Below are positions 1 to 6,649 of a DNA stretch of 8,160 nt, piece by piece (the stretch's first letter is position 1; every line of letters starts with the position of its first letter). The notes beneath the pieces were generated by a model. That model was given only the letters and a program-made list of their open reading frames with translations, did no database searches and was not told where the DNA came from. The translations under genes and the position numbers were made by a program. Origin of the DNA: Altererythrobacter sp. (GTDB lineage: Bacteria > Pseudomonadota > Alphaproteobacteria > Sphingomonadales > Sphingomonadaceae); the NCBI GenBank assembly GCA_023299945.1, contig JALZVZ010000259.1, forward strand, positions 1-8,160, given 5' to 3'.

Positions 1-246
1 GTTTTTGTGATCATCTCCGGCGTGGCTGTGATCGGCATGGCGGACAATGTCTTGCGCCCGATATTGGTGGGCCGCGACACAGGCATTCCCGATTGGATCA
101 TCCTGATCACGACATTAGGGGGTCTGTCTTGGATGGGATTGTCAGGCATTGTCGTGGGGCCATTGGTGGCCGGTCTGTTCTTGGCTGGCTGGTCGATCGC
201 GGATGAGCGGCGCGGCGTGGCTGATGCGCTTGAGACGCCCGCTTAA
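1..246 (+). CDS. AI-2E/PerM-family membrane transporter, C-terminal fragment
   Basis: The reading frame is open from the left edge, so only the last 81 residues are visible and the true start lies outside. The fragment carries ADNVLRPILVGR, the polar segment typical of the C-terminal half of AI-2E/PerM (YdiK-like) exporters. Two hydrophobic stretches follow (about ILITTLGGLSWMGLSGIVVG and PLVAGLFLAGWSI) and then a short charged cytoplasmic tail. These families are inner-membrane proteins linked to efflux of small molecules or, in some members, Na+/H+ exchange; the substrate cannot be told from this fragment. The next gene starts only 3 bases after the TAA, so the two are probably cotranscribed. 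Family call fairly firm; function inferred from family only. Confidence 0.85.
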   Translation, partial: VFVIISGVAVIGMADNVLRPILVGRDTGIPDWIILITTLGGLSWMGLSGIVVGPLVAGLFLAGWSIADERRGVADALETPA

Positions 247-249
247 ACT

Positions 250-999
250 ATGCGCCAATTCGTCAAGCCAGGATCGCAAGAAGAGAAGGTTGGCCGCCTG
301 ATATTGGCCGCTGTGCTGGTGTTGTTTTTGCCAAGCCTGCCGCTGGGCAATTACCTTGCTTATCCCTTTGTGATCCTATCGACATGGTTTCATGAAATGG
401 GCCACGGGCTGACTGCGATCATGCTGGGTTTCAATTTTGAAGCCCTAGAGATTTACTCCAATGGGTCTGGCGTGGCGCTCACCAGCTATCCGCAAACCCC
501 TTCCAATATTTCGCGCGCTCTGATCAGTGCAGGCGGGCCAATGGGGCCAGCCTTTGTTGGCTCTGCGCTGATTATCGCCAGCCGTGATCCGCGCTTTTGG
601 CGGCCCGCATTGCTGGGGCTGTCGGCGGTTATTGGCATATCCACGCTGATCTGGGTGCGCAGCTGGACGGGCTGGCTGGTTCTGCCCCTGACGGGCCTTG
701 TGATGGCTGCGATCGCGCTGAAAGCGAGCGAAGGTATCACCCGCTTTACCCTGCAATTCTTAGGCATTCACGCCGCGCTATCTATGTTTGGGCAATGGGA
801 CTATTTGCTGATGGAAAGCGCGGTGATCGGCGGGCAGCAAATGCCGTCCGATACAGGCGCGATTGAACAGGCCTTGTTGCTGCCGCATTGGCTGTGGGCG
901 GGGCTGATAATTGTGAGTGCGACAGCGATGATCTTGGCCAGTTTAAAATATGCGCTGAAGCCTGTGCTGCCGCAAAACCGTCAGCAATTTAAATCGTGA
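250..999 (+). CDS. M50-type (M50B-like) membrane zinc metalloprotease
   Basis: This 249-residue protein is mostly hydrophobic and carries HEMGH at residues 48-52, the HExxH zinc site, at the end of a membrane helix (about residues 17-52). A second conserved block, SAGGPMGP at 93-100, and an SD pair at 200-201 near the C-terminus fit the M50B-like family, in which a later acidic residue completes the zinc site. Several further membrane segments lie at about 105-160 and 215-235. M50 proteases cleave substrates in or near the membrane, but this subfamily has no well-established substrate. The ATG follows the upstream stop after 3 bases, and I see no Shine-Dalgarno sequence, so translation is probably coupled. 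Its own TGA overlaps the next gene's GTG. Family call strong; proteolytic activity inferred from the intact motif. Confidence 0.88.
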   Translation: MRQFVKPGSQEEKVGRLILAAVLVLFLPSLPLGNYLAYPFVILSTWFHEMGHGLTAIMLGFNFEALEIYSNGSGVALTSYPQTPSNISRALISAGGPMGPAFVGSALIIASRDPRFWRPALLGLSAVIGISTLIWVRSWTGWLVLPLTGLVMAAIALKASEGITRFTLQFLGIHAALSMFGQWDYLLMESAVIGGQQMPSDTGAIEQALLLPHWLWAGLIIVSATAMILASLKYALKPVLPQNRQQFKS

Positions 1000-2213
1000 G
1001 CGCGCCTGCAAATAGCTATGACACGATTGTGCTGGGCGGCGGCGCGGCGGGCCTGTTTTGTGCTGGGCTAATTGGGCAAGGTAACGAAGGACGGGCCGGC
1101 AAAAGCGTGCTGGTGCTGGAGAAGGCCGGGGCGGTCGGCAAGAAAATCCTGATCTCCGGCGGGGGGCGCTGCAATTTCACCAATTCCGGTGCGAGTGCAG
1201 CGAATTTCATCTGCGCCAATCCGCATTTCGCCAAATCTGCATTGGCACGCTATACCCCTGCGGATTTCATCGCTCTGGTGGAGCGGTATAACATTGATTA
1301 TCATGAGAAAACGCTTGGTCAGCTGTTTTGCGATGGGCGTTCGCATCAGATCGTCGACATGCTTGAGGCCGAATGCGAGATGGGGCAGGCCAAAGTCGAG
1401 ACGGGCCGAGATGTCACCCATGTCGCAGCAGATGAAGACGGCTATTTGGTGACGGCCAGCGGGTTGGAATATCGCTGCAACAATCTGGTAATCGCAACCG
1501 GGGGGCCTTCGATCCCGAAAATGGGCGCGACCGGATTTGCTTATGATTTGGCGCGGCAGTTTGGCCTTAAAGTGGTGGAGCCAGTCCCCGCCCTAGTCCC
1601 GCTGACCTTGGGCGGCGAGGATGTGCTTTTCCGCGATTTGTCCGGCGTATCTGCTCCGGTTGAAGCGAGCGCGGGATCAGGCAAAAGCGCAATGACATTT
1701 CCAGAAGCTGCATTGTTCACCCATCGCGGTCTATCGGGCCCAGCGATTTTGCAGGTCAGTTCTTACTGGAAACACGGTGAGCCGGTGGCGATCAACTTCC
1801 TGCCAGAGGCGGATACAGACTGGCTTATTGCAGCGAAGAAAGCCAATCCGCGCGCCACGGTAAAATCGGCGCTGACCCAGCATTTGTCAGAACGCTTGGC
1901 GACCACGCTTGCAGAGCGCCTGAAGCTAAATGGCGAGCTTGCGAACCTGCCCGATGCCAAATTGCGCGGAGCCCAAGAACGCCTCGCGCGCTGGAAATTC
2001 CAGCCTAATGGCACCGAAGGCTTTGCCAAAGCGGAAGTCACCGCTGGCGGCATTAGTACCGCAGAATTATCGAGCCAAACAATGGAGGCGAAAAACCAAC
2101 CCGGCCTTTATGCCATTGGCGAGGCGGTGGATGTCACTGGATGGCTTGGCGGGTATAATTTCCAATGGGCCTGGGCCAGCGCGCATGCTGCGGCGAAGGC
2201 GATTTCAGCTTAG
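996..2213 (+). CDS. BaiN/YhiN-family (HI0933-like) NAD(P)/FAD-dependent oxidoreductase
   Basis: This 405-residue flavoprotein has the usual length of the YhiN/HI0933 family. The N-terminal FAD dinucleotide fold is seen as GGGAAG at residues 14-19, with an acidic residue (E42) ending the second strand. The family signature follows as GKKILISGGGRCNFTN (residues 48-63), and the C-terminal FAD-binding block is seen in LYAIGEAVDVTGWLGGYNFQWAWAS. The family includes BaiN of Clostridium scindens, linked to bile acid dehydroxylation, and E. coli YhiN, whose role is unclear; the substrate here is unknown. Start is GTG, overlapping the upstream TGA in GTGA, with no clear ribosome binding site, which suggests translational coupling to the protease gene. 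The stop overlaps the stop of the convergent tetR gene by 4 bases, and no terminator is visible between them. Confidence 0.92.
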   Translation: MSAPANSYDTIVLGGGAAGLFCAGLIGQGNEGRAGKSVLVLEKAGAVGKKILISGGGRCNFTNSGASAANFICANPHFAKSALARYTPADFIALVERYNIDYHEKTLGQLFCDGRSHQIVDMLEAECEMGQAKVETGRDVTHVAADEDGYLVTASGLEYRCNNLVIATGGPSIPKMGATGFAYDLARQFGLKVVEPVPALVPLTLGGEDVLFRDLSGVSAPVEASAGSGKSAMTFPEAALFTHRGLSGPAILQVSSYWKHGEPVAINFLPEADTDWLIAAKKANPRATVKSALTQHLSERLATTLAERLKLNGELANLPDAKLRGAQERLARWKFQPNGTEGFAKAEVTAGGISTAELSSQTMEAKNQPGLYAIGEAVDVTGWLGGYNFQWAWASAHAAAKAISA

Positions 2214-2839
2214 GTCACAGCCTGGATTGGCGTCACTGCCATTGCGCCGCCATCCTTTGCCGACAATCCAGCAAATAGCGTATCCAAAATCTTCGCGAGT
2301 TTTTCAGGCTTGAGCCGGTCACCGACGATCATCATCATCTGCGGCGAAGTATAGCACGCCACCATCTGATTGATCAGCGTCAGCGCGCGGTCAATTTCAA
2401 GCCCCTCAAAATATCCCTCGTCTTGTGACTGCGCGATCAGTTCAGTCAGATAGTGATCGGCCAAATCAATATAGCCGCGCACATGCTCAAAATTGGCCTC
2501 ACCCAATTCACAATAAAGCGCATAGAGCTCTGGATCATGCTTAAAACGTTGCTGATCCCGCAAAAAGCGCCTTGCATAAAATTCATAGAATTTGCGCTGA
2601 ATCGGCAAGGCAGAGGCGACAACCTCTTCCATTATAACGATATCGGGCGCGTACCATTGCTCGACAATGCCATCGATCAGGTCGGTTTCCTCTGGGAAAA
2701 TTGCCTCAATCCGAGAGCGTGCAACGCCCGCCTCGCCCGCCAATGTGGGCCGGTCAATCGACGCCCCGCGCCGTTCGATCAATTCCATCGCCAGCGCGAC
2801 ATAGCGCGACTTGTCTTTTGTAAGATCATCTTTTGTCAT
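2210..2839 (-). CDS. TetR/AcrR-family transcriptional regulator
   Basis: This 209-residue protein has a typical TetR layout. Residues 11-55 form the DNA-binding three-helix domain, with a helix-turn-helix around LAGEAGVARSRIEAIFP (33-49) that matches the family pattern of AGV followed by a turn, an aromatic residue and P. The remaining 150 residues are a mostly helical ligand/dimer domain with no recognisable ligand signature. The start chosen is the ATG at 2839. No good ribosome binding site sits before it, and the AGGAGG on this strand at 2864-2869 is about 24 bases away, so the start is not certain. A long interrupted palindrome lies about 25-55 bases upstream and is a plausible autoregulatory site. 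The target genes are unknown; the acyltransferase gene upstream on the same strand is a candidate neighbour target. Confidence 0.88.
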   Translation of the reverse strand: MTKDDLTKDKSRYVALAMELIERRGASIDRPTLAGEAGVARSRIEAIFPEETDLIDGIVEQWYAPDIVIMEEVVASALPIQRKFYEFYARRFLRDQQRFKHDPELYALYCELGEANFEHVRGYIDLADHYLTELIAQSQDEGYFEGLEIDRALTLINQMVACYTSPQMMMIVGDRLKPEKLAKILDTLFAGLSAKDGGAMAVTPIQAVT

Positions 2840-2860
2840 AGCATTGGGGTCTTTGAATGA

Positions 2861-2894
2861 AGCCCTCCTGGCCAGTATACTATTTAGGAGGCCT
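2861..2894. promoter_or_regulatory. Candidate TetR operator: interrupted palindrome
   Basis: Three symmetric blocks share one centre, between bases 2877 and 2878. CCTCCT (2864-2869) mirrors AGGAGG (2886-2891), AGTATACT (2874-2881) is a perfect palindrome at the middle, and AG (2861-2862) mirrors CT (2893-2894). In all, 12 of 17 base pairs are symmetric. Its size and its position about 22 bases before the tetR start, over the likely -10 element, are what is expected of a TetR-type operator. Binding is inference; the symmetry is seen directly. Confidence 0.5.
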
Positions 2895-2908
2895 CATGCG
2901 CGTGTTAA
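2881..2908 (-). promoter_or_regulatory. Possible sigma70-type promoter of tetR
   Basis: Read on the - strand, TTAACA (2903-2908, five of six matches to TTGACA) is followed after 16 bases by TAAATA (2881-2886, three of six matches to TATAAT). An alternative -10, TATACT at 2874-2879, lacks a good -35. The predicted transcription start would fall inside the palindrome at 2861-2894. Weak -10, so this is only a candidate. Confidence 0.3.
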
Positions 2909-2950
2909 ACCCCTAGTCGGCAAACGACTTGCGAAAAATTCACATGAGCA

Positions 2951-2966
2951 GGTGCGCTGGCGCACC
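2951..2966 (-). terminator. Hairpin just after the acyltransferase stop, possible weak terminator
   Basis: GGTGCG and CGCACC form a perfect 6-bp GC-rich stem with a 4-base loop, starting 2 bases after the acyltransferase TAA. No T-run follows directly on the - strand; the first run of five T comes about 12 bases later. A second smaller hairpin (AGTCG, loop GCAAA, CGACT; 2915-2929) lies further on. It may stop or slow transcription before the tetR promoter, or simply protect the 3' end. Confidence 0.35.
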
Positions 2967-2968
2967 CT

Positions 2969-3610
2969 TTAACTATCACGCTTGCCTGCGATAATATCCA
3001 ACGCCTGCTGCTCCAACACTTTGAAGCGGTCAAAATCAGGAAGTTTGCTGCGCATATATTGCGCGATTTTCAGCAAATCCTCGCCGTAATTGCCTGTCGT
3101 GTAGATGGGCGGGCCAAAGCCCAAAACCTTGCTCGCATTGCAAACCCATGTCGGAACAATCGGCACATTTGCCGCCCGTGCCATGTGGTAAAAGCCGGAC
3201 TTCCAACTGCCATCTGTGCTGCGCGTGCCTTCGACGGCCAGCACCAACATTAACTCTTCGCGCGTCGCAAAGGCCTCTGCCACTTGCTCGACATAATTGG
3301 CGCGCTTGCGGCGGTCGATTGGGATGCCGCCCATATCATACATAAAGCGGCCAATGGGCCAGTTGAACAATGTATGCTTGGCGATAATATTGGGCTTGAT
3401 CCCGCGTTCGGCCGTTGCACCAACGAAAAACACAATATCCCAATTGGAGGAATGCGGCGCACCCGCGATCACAAACTTTTTGATGTCGCGCGGTATATCG
3501 CCGACGACACTCCAGCCCTTTGCATTCCATATGACTAGGATAATGCGGCGCACAAGCCGCGACAGCAGACTGGGTTTGCGCGTCTTTGTATTGGCTGCAA
3601 TTTCAGACAA
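2969..3610 (-). CDS. PlsC-type lysophospholipid/glycerolipid acyltransferase
   Basis: This 213-residue protein carries the ordered motifs of the glycerolipid acyltransferase family. HSSNWD (53-58) is the catalytic HX4D motif, GGIPIDRR (94-101) is the glycerol-phosphate contact block, VEGTRS (126-131) is the EGTR block, and VPIVPTW (149-155) is the final hydrophobic-proline motif. An amphipathic or membrane-associated helix occupies about residues 15-30. Such enzymes move an acyl chain from acyl-CoA or acyl-ACP to a lysophospholipid or related acceptor at the inner membrane. It is short, and with tryptophan in the HX4D motif it looks like a PlsC-like subfamily member and not the housekeeping PlsC, so the acceptor is uncertain. 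The start is TTG. An in-frame stop lies 18 bases upstream with no other start codon between, and a strong ribosome binding site precedes it. Confidence 0.88.
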   Translation of the reverse strand: MSEIAANTKTRKPSLLSRLVRRIILVIWNAKGWSVVGDIPRDIKKFVIAGAPHSSNWDIVFFVGATAERGIKPNIIAKHTLFNWPIGRFMYDMGGIPIDRRKRANYVEQVAEAFATREELMLVLAVEGTRSTDGSWKSGFYHMARAANVPIVPTWVCNASKVLGFGPPIYTTGNYGEDLLKIAQYMRSKLPDFDRFKVLEQQALDIIAGKRDS

Positions 3611-3616
3611 TTCGTG

Positions 3617-3626
3617 TCTCTCCTCT
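3617..3626 (-). promoter_or_regulatory. Ribosome binding site that fixes the TTG start of the acyltransferase
   Basis: On the - strand the sequence AGAGGAGAGA contains AGGAG (3620-3624) 9 bases before the TTG at 3610. This is the best Shine-Dalgarno match I found in the window, and it supports the rare start codon. The next methionine in frame is only at residue 90, after the catalytic HX4D motif. Confidence 0.7.
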
Positions 3627-3694
3627 TTCTACACGCTAGCAGTTACGTAAGGGAATACGAAGGGGATGTCGGAAGAGCCACACAGGCAATTGCA

Positions 3695-4240
3695 CTATCC
3701 CAGCGCCATACCGAGCCAGCGATCAAAAAGCCGGTCAAATTGGAATGTGAAAAAGCCCGCGATCAGCAATGCGCCGATAATCAAAGTGTAGACATGCCGC
3801 CGGTGGCTCTTGTGATCACCCTTGCGCGCAGAGGAATATATCCGCCAACTGCCATAAAATGCGAAGATCGACAGAATATGGATCGGGCTGAACCCGCCAT
3901 CATTGATATCACGGATGAGCAGCGACACGGCCGCTGTGACGATCATCGTCACCAGCCAGATTTTGCCGATTAAGCGGTGGCGCGGCGTGCCTTTTTCGCA
4001 AAGCAGAATAAACGGGTTGAGAGCCAGCATAAGAATGATCGTACCAAAGTGGACGAAATAGGTCGCCGGAAACAGGCTCATCTGCTCCCAACCGCCCCAA
4101 ACGGCGAGAGCAACTGCGGCAACCAGAGCAACGCTTAAGACACTGAGAAGATAGTCGAACCAGCTGGGTTTATAGCCCCAAAGTTGGCGCTCTTTCATAT
4201 TGGGTTTGCTTGCCGTGTCTGCTTCTGCCTGCGTGGCCAT
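3695..4240 (-). CDS. DUF2306-type multi-pass membrane protein
   Basis: This 181-residue protein has a short polar N-terminus and about five hydrophobic segments (roughly 29-48, 60-80, 91-109, 118-133 and 150-167). Histidine-bearing loops match the DUF2306/YozB-like family: TPRHRLIGKIW (85-95), SPIHILSIFAFYG (118-130) and KGDHKSHRRHVYTLIIGAL (140-158). The repeated histidines (64, 88, 121, 143, 146, 149) in or next to membrane segments could bind a metal or haem, but no function is established for the family and I claim none. The ATG at 4240 has a GAGGGGG stretch about 12 bases upstream. It is separated by 84 bases from the acyltransferase gene and by 78 bases from the gene behind it, so it may or may not share their transcript. 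Confidence 0.75.
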   Translation of the reverse strand: MATQAEADTASKPNMKERQLWGYKPSWFDYLLSVLSVALVAAVALAVWGGWEQMSLFPATYFVHFGTIILMLALNPFILLCEKGTPRHRLIGKIWLVTMIVTAAVSLLIRDINDGGFSPIHILSIFAFYGSWRIYSSARKGDHKSHRRHVYTLIIGALLIAGFFTFQFDRLFDRWLGMALG

Positions 4241-4318
4241 TATCGTGTGAGCCCCCTCAATGTGTAAGCCAGCTTAGCGCGGCGGATTGGGAAAGCGAGG
4301 GGCAAAATAGAGAGGAGG

Positions 4319-4672
4319 TTAGTCTCCCTTAATCAGCTGACTGAATTTGCGTCCCTCAAAATACTCGAAAAATGTCGTTTTGACCTTTGCATCGCTAAGG
4401 CATCCCCGAACCACCCAAAACGGACGCTTTTTCCTAGCGGCTGGATCAATCCAGTCGCCGGTTGTCAAAGTCTGCCGGAACCACCATCCACGCCGCCTTG
4501 CGGAGACAATCCAATAGGCATCGTCGCGCTCGGCCCTTAGAGAGTGTTTTGGACTTTTCTTTAGCTCTATCACACCGCCTTCAGGAACGGTCTCTAGGGC
4601 AGGAAGCGCAGCGGTTAGCTCATCTAGATTGTTCAAGTCCGTGACGGTCCCATCAGGCAGATGCAATTCCAT
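4319..4672 (-). CDS. Hypothetical protein, 117 residues, coupled to mccB
   Basis: I do not recognise this protein. It is soluble-looking, with no signal peptide or membrane segment. It opens with a small acidic region (about 1-35), followed by a tryptophan- and arginine-rich middle (YWIVSARRRGWWFRQ, 53-67; WID at 74-76; PFWVVRG at 84-90) and an aromatic end (TTFFEYFEG). The pattern of alternating hydrophobic and basic residues suggests a beta-rich fold. The ATG begins 3 bases after the mccB stop, and AGGA lies about 10 bases before it, so it is almost certainly translated from the same message. Its base composition is lower in GC than mccB: the row 4321-4380 has 24 G+C of 60. It occupies the place where the biotin-carrying mccA subunit gene often sits, yet it has no biotin or ATP-grasp motif. 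Confidence 0.65.
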   Translation of the reverse strand: MELHLPDGTVTDLNNLDELTAALPALETVPEGGVIELKKSPKHSLRAERDDAYWIVSARRRGWWFRQTLTTGDWIDPAARKKRPFWVVRGCLSDAKVKTTFFEYFEGRKFSQLIKGD

Positions 4673-4675
4673 GCA

Positions 4676-6283
4676 TCACATCCTAAACACGCCGAATTGC
4701 GCGCGCTCCGGTATGGGCGCTTCCAATGTCGCCGCGAAGGCCAGCCCCAGCACATCGCGGGTTTGCGCGGGGTCAATCACCCCGTCATCCCACAGGCGCG
4801 CGGTGGCGTAGAGGGGATTGCCCTCTTCCTCATAGGTCGCGCGGATCGGCGCTTTGAACGCCTCAGCCTCCTCAGCCGTCCATTTGCCCGCATCGCGGTG
4901 GACGGTCGCCAGCACGGACGCTGCCTGCTCGCCGCCCATCACCGAAATGCGCGCATTGGGCCAAGTGAACAGGAAGCGCGGAGAGTACGCCCGCCCGCAC
5001 ATGCCGTAATTGCCCGCACCAAACGACCCGCCGATCACCACGGTGATTTTAGGCACGGTTGCAGTGGCAACGGCGGTCACGAGTTTCGCGCCATGTTTCG
5101 CAATGCCCTCTGCTTCATATTTCCCGCCGACCATAAAGCCGGAGATGTTTTGCAGGAACAGCAAAGGTATGCGGCGTTGCTGCGCCAGCTCAATGAAATG
5201 CGCGCCCTTTTGTGCGCTTTCTGAAAACAGCACGCCATTATTGGCGAGGATCGCAACAGGCATGCCCCAAATATGAGCAAAGCCGCAGACAAGCGTGGTG
5301 CCGTAATGCGCTTTGAACTCATGAAACTCGCTGCCATCGACCAGCCGCGCGATGACCTCTTTCACATCATAGGGCGCGCGCACATCATCCGGGATGACGG
5401 AGTAAATTTCCTCTGCATCAAACTTGGGCGGGCGCGGGTCTTTGGTCGCCACATTGCTTGCCGCGCCAGTGTTCTCGCCCAAATGCGAGATGATATCGCG
5501 CACAATGGTGAGCGCGTGTTCGTCATTCTCGGCCAGATGATCGACAACGCCGGATTTCTTGGCGTGGAGGTCGCCGCCGCCCAAATCCTCCGCGGTAATT
5601 TCCTCGCCCGTTGCGGCCTTCACCAGTGGAGGGCCAGCGAGGAAAATCGTGCCCTGTTCGCGCACAATCACCGTCTCATCCGACATGGCGGGAACGTACG
5701 CTCCGCCCGCCGTGCAGCTGCCCATGACGCAGGCGATTTGCGGGATGCCTTGGGCGGACATATTGGCTTGGTTGAAGAAGATGCGACCAAAATGATCGCG
5801 GTCAGGAAAGACCTCTGCTTGATGCGGCAGGTTCGCACCGCCTGAGTCCACCAGATAGATGCAGGGCAGGCGGTTTTCCTGTGCGATCTCTTGCGCGCGA
5901 AGGTGCTTTTTCACCGTCATGGGGTAATATGTACCGCCTTTGACGGTGGCGTCATTGCACACGATCATCACTTGGCGGCCCGATACGCGGCCAATCCCTG
6001 CGATCAATCCAGCGCCGGGAATGTCCGTATCATACAGCCCATTGGCCGCGAGCTGGCCGACTTCCAAAAATGGCGAACCGGGGTCAAGCAAACGCTCCAC
6101 CCGTTCACGAGGCAGGAGCTTGCCGCGCGAGGTATGGCGCTCGCGGCTTTTCTCAGGTCCGCCCAGGGCTGCGGTGGCAACATTGGCGCGCAAATCCTGC
6201 GCTAACGCCTTATTGTGGGCCGCGCGTGCTTTTGCCTCTGGGCTTTCGGAGTCGATCTTCGATGCGAGTGTCGGTGCTGTCAT
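4676..6283 (-). CDS. mccB: Methylcrotonoyl-CoA carboxylase beta (carboxyltransferase) subunit
   Basis: This 535-residue protein is full length for MccB. The enzyme transfers CO2 from carboxybiotin on the alpha subunit to 3-methylcrotonyl-CoA, giving 3-methylglutaconyl-CoA in leucine breakdown. The N-terminal carboxyltransferase half shows [18 protein letters not shown] (144-161) and [15 protein letters not shown] (189-203). The C-terminal half shows [20 protein letters not shown] (376-395), [18 protein letters not shown] (418-435) and [14 protein letters not shown] (446-459). These blocks, including the glycine-rich oxyanion sites, are those of MCC beta more than of propionyl-CoA carboxylase beta. 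Start is the ATG at 6283 with only a weak ribosome binding site. A 57-base gap separates it from the gene before. Isovaleryl-CoA dehydrogenase, the preceding pathway step, lies upstream on the same strand. The partner mccA is not in the window. Confidence 0.95.
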   Translation of the reverse strand: MTAPTLASKIDSESPEAKARAAHNKALAQDLRANVATAALGGPEKSRERHTSRGKLLPRERVERLLDPGSPFLEVGQLAANGLYDTDIPGAGLIAGIGRVSGRQVMIVCNDATVKGGTYYPMTVKKHLRAQEIAQENRLPCIYLVDSGGANLPHQAEVFPDRDHFGRIFFNQANMSAQGIPQIACVMGSCTAGGAYVPAMSDETVIVREQGTIFLAGPPLVKAATGEEITAEDLGGGDLHAKKSGVVDHLAENDEHALTIVRDIISHLGENTGAASNVATKDPRPPKFDAEEIYSVIPDDVRAPYDVKEVIARLVDGSEFHEFKAHYGTTLVCGFAHIWGMPVAILANNGVLFSESAQKGAHFIELAQQRRIPLLFLQNISGFMVGGKYEAEGIAKHGAKLVTAVATATVPKITVVIGGSFGAGNYGMCGRAYSPRFLFTWPNARISVMGGEQAASVLATVHRDAGKWTAEEAEAFKAPIRATYEEEGNPLYATARLWDDGVIDPAQTRDVLGLAFAATLEAPIPERAQFGVFRM

Positions 6284-6340
6284 GCCTAAGGTCTAGCTCT
6301 AATCCTTTGCGCTGGAAAGCGGCATCCCTTGCGCGCCATT

Positions 6341-6649
6341 TTACCCACGCTTGCGGACAAATTCTGCGCGCAGCACCAGCCCTTTGATGCCGGGATATTT
6401 GCAGTCAATTTCTTGATCGTCACCGGTTAGCCGGATCGATTTGATGAGCGTGCCCTGCTTCAGCGTTTTGCCAGCACCCTTCACGGTCAGGTCTTTGATC
6501 AGCGTGACTTGATCGCCATCGACAAGCAAATTGCCAACCGCATCGCGCACTTCGACGCTGTTTTCAGTCGCCTCTTTCGCGGCCAATTCAGAAGCCGGCA
6601 TCCATTCGCCGCTGGCCTCATCATAGACGTAATCTTCATCCGCGCTCAT
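6341..6649 (-). CDS. PhnA/YjdM-domain protein lacking the zinc ribbon
   Basis: This 102-residue protein matches the C-terminal domain of PhnA/YjdM, with DGDQVTLIKDLTVKGAGKTLKQG over residues 44-66 (shown in part: DGDQVTLIKDL, VKGAGKTLK) and then IRLTGDDQEIDCKYPG (72-87). E. coli YjdM begins with a four-cysteine zinc ribbon. Here the first 30 residues contain no cysteine, and the whole protein has only one (C83), so the metal site is absent. The old name 'alkylphosphonate utilisation' reflects the gene's position beside phn genes in E. coli, not a proven activity; the function is unknown. Its ATG overlaps the stop of the DUF1330 gene in ATGA, which points to coupled translation. Confidence 0.82.
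   Translation of the reverse strand: MSADEDYVYDEASGEWMPASELAAKEATENSVEVRDAVGNLLVDGDQVTLIKDLTVKGAGKTLKQGTLIKSIRLTGDDQEIDCKYPGIKGLVLRAEFVRKRG

Noticed and set aside
1930..2313. + strand frame of 127 residues overlapping the end of the oxidoreductase
   Set aside because: Out-of-frame shadow that crosses the convergent stops; the oxidoreductase frame keeps its conserved C-terminal block throughout.
2837..2846. Two-codon mini frame ATG CTA TGA overlapping the tetR start
   Set aside because: Too short to judge and without its own ribosome binding site; likely chance.
2453..2860. + strand frame of 135 residues opposite tetR
   Set aside because: Antisense to a recognisable TetR protein; no motif and no initiation signal.
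3643..3650. TTACGTAA, a perfect 8-base palindrome upstream of the acyltransferase
   Set aside because: Eight-base palindromes are expected by chance in a window this size, and no flanking symmetry supports an operator.
4249..4303. Possible large stem between GCCCCCTC and GAGGGGC upstream of the DUF2306 gene
   Set aside because: The arms differ by one C, the loop would be about 38 bases, and one arm serves as the GA/G-rich stretch before the start codon; not convincing as a structure.
4661..5845. Long + strand open frames (187 and 190 residues) opposite mccB
   Set aside because: They lie antisense to a full-length, motif-complete mccB. They are rich in Arg, Ala and His in the way antisense frames of GC-rich genes are, and show no domain or ribosome binding site.
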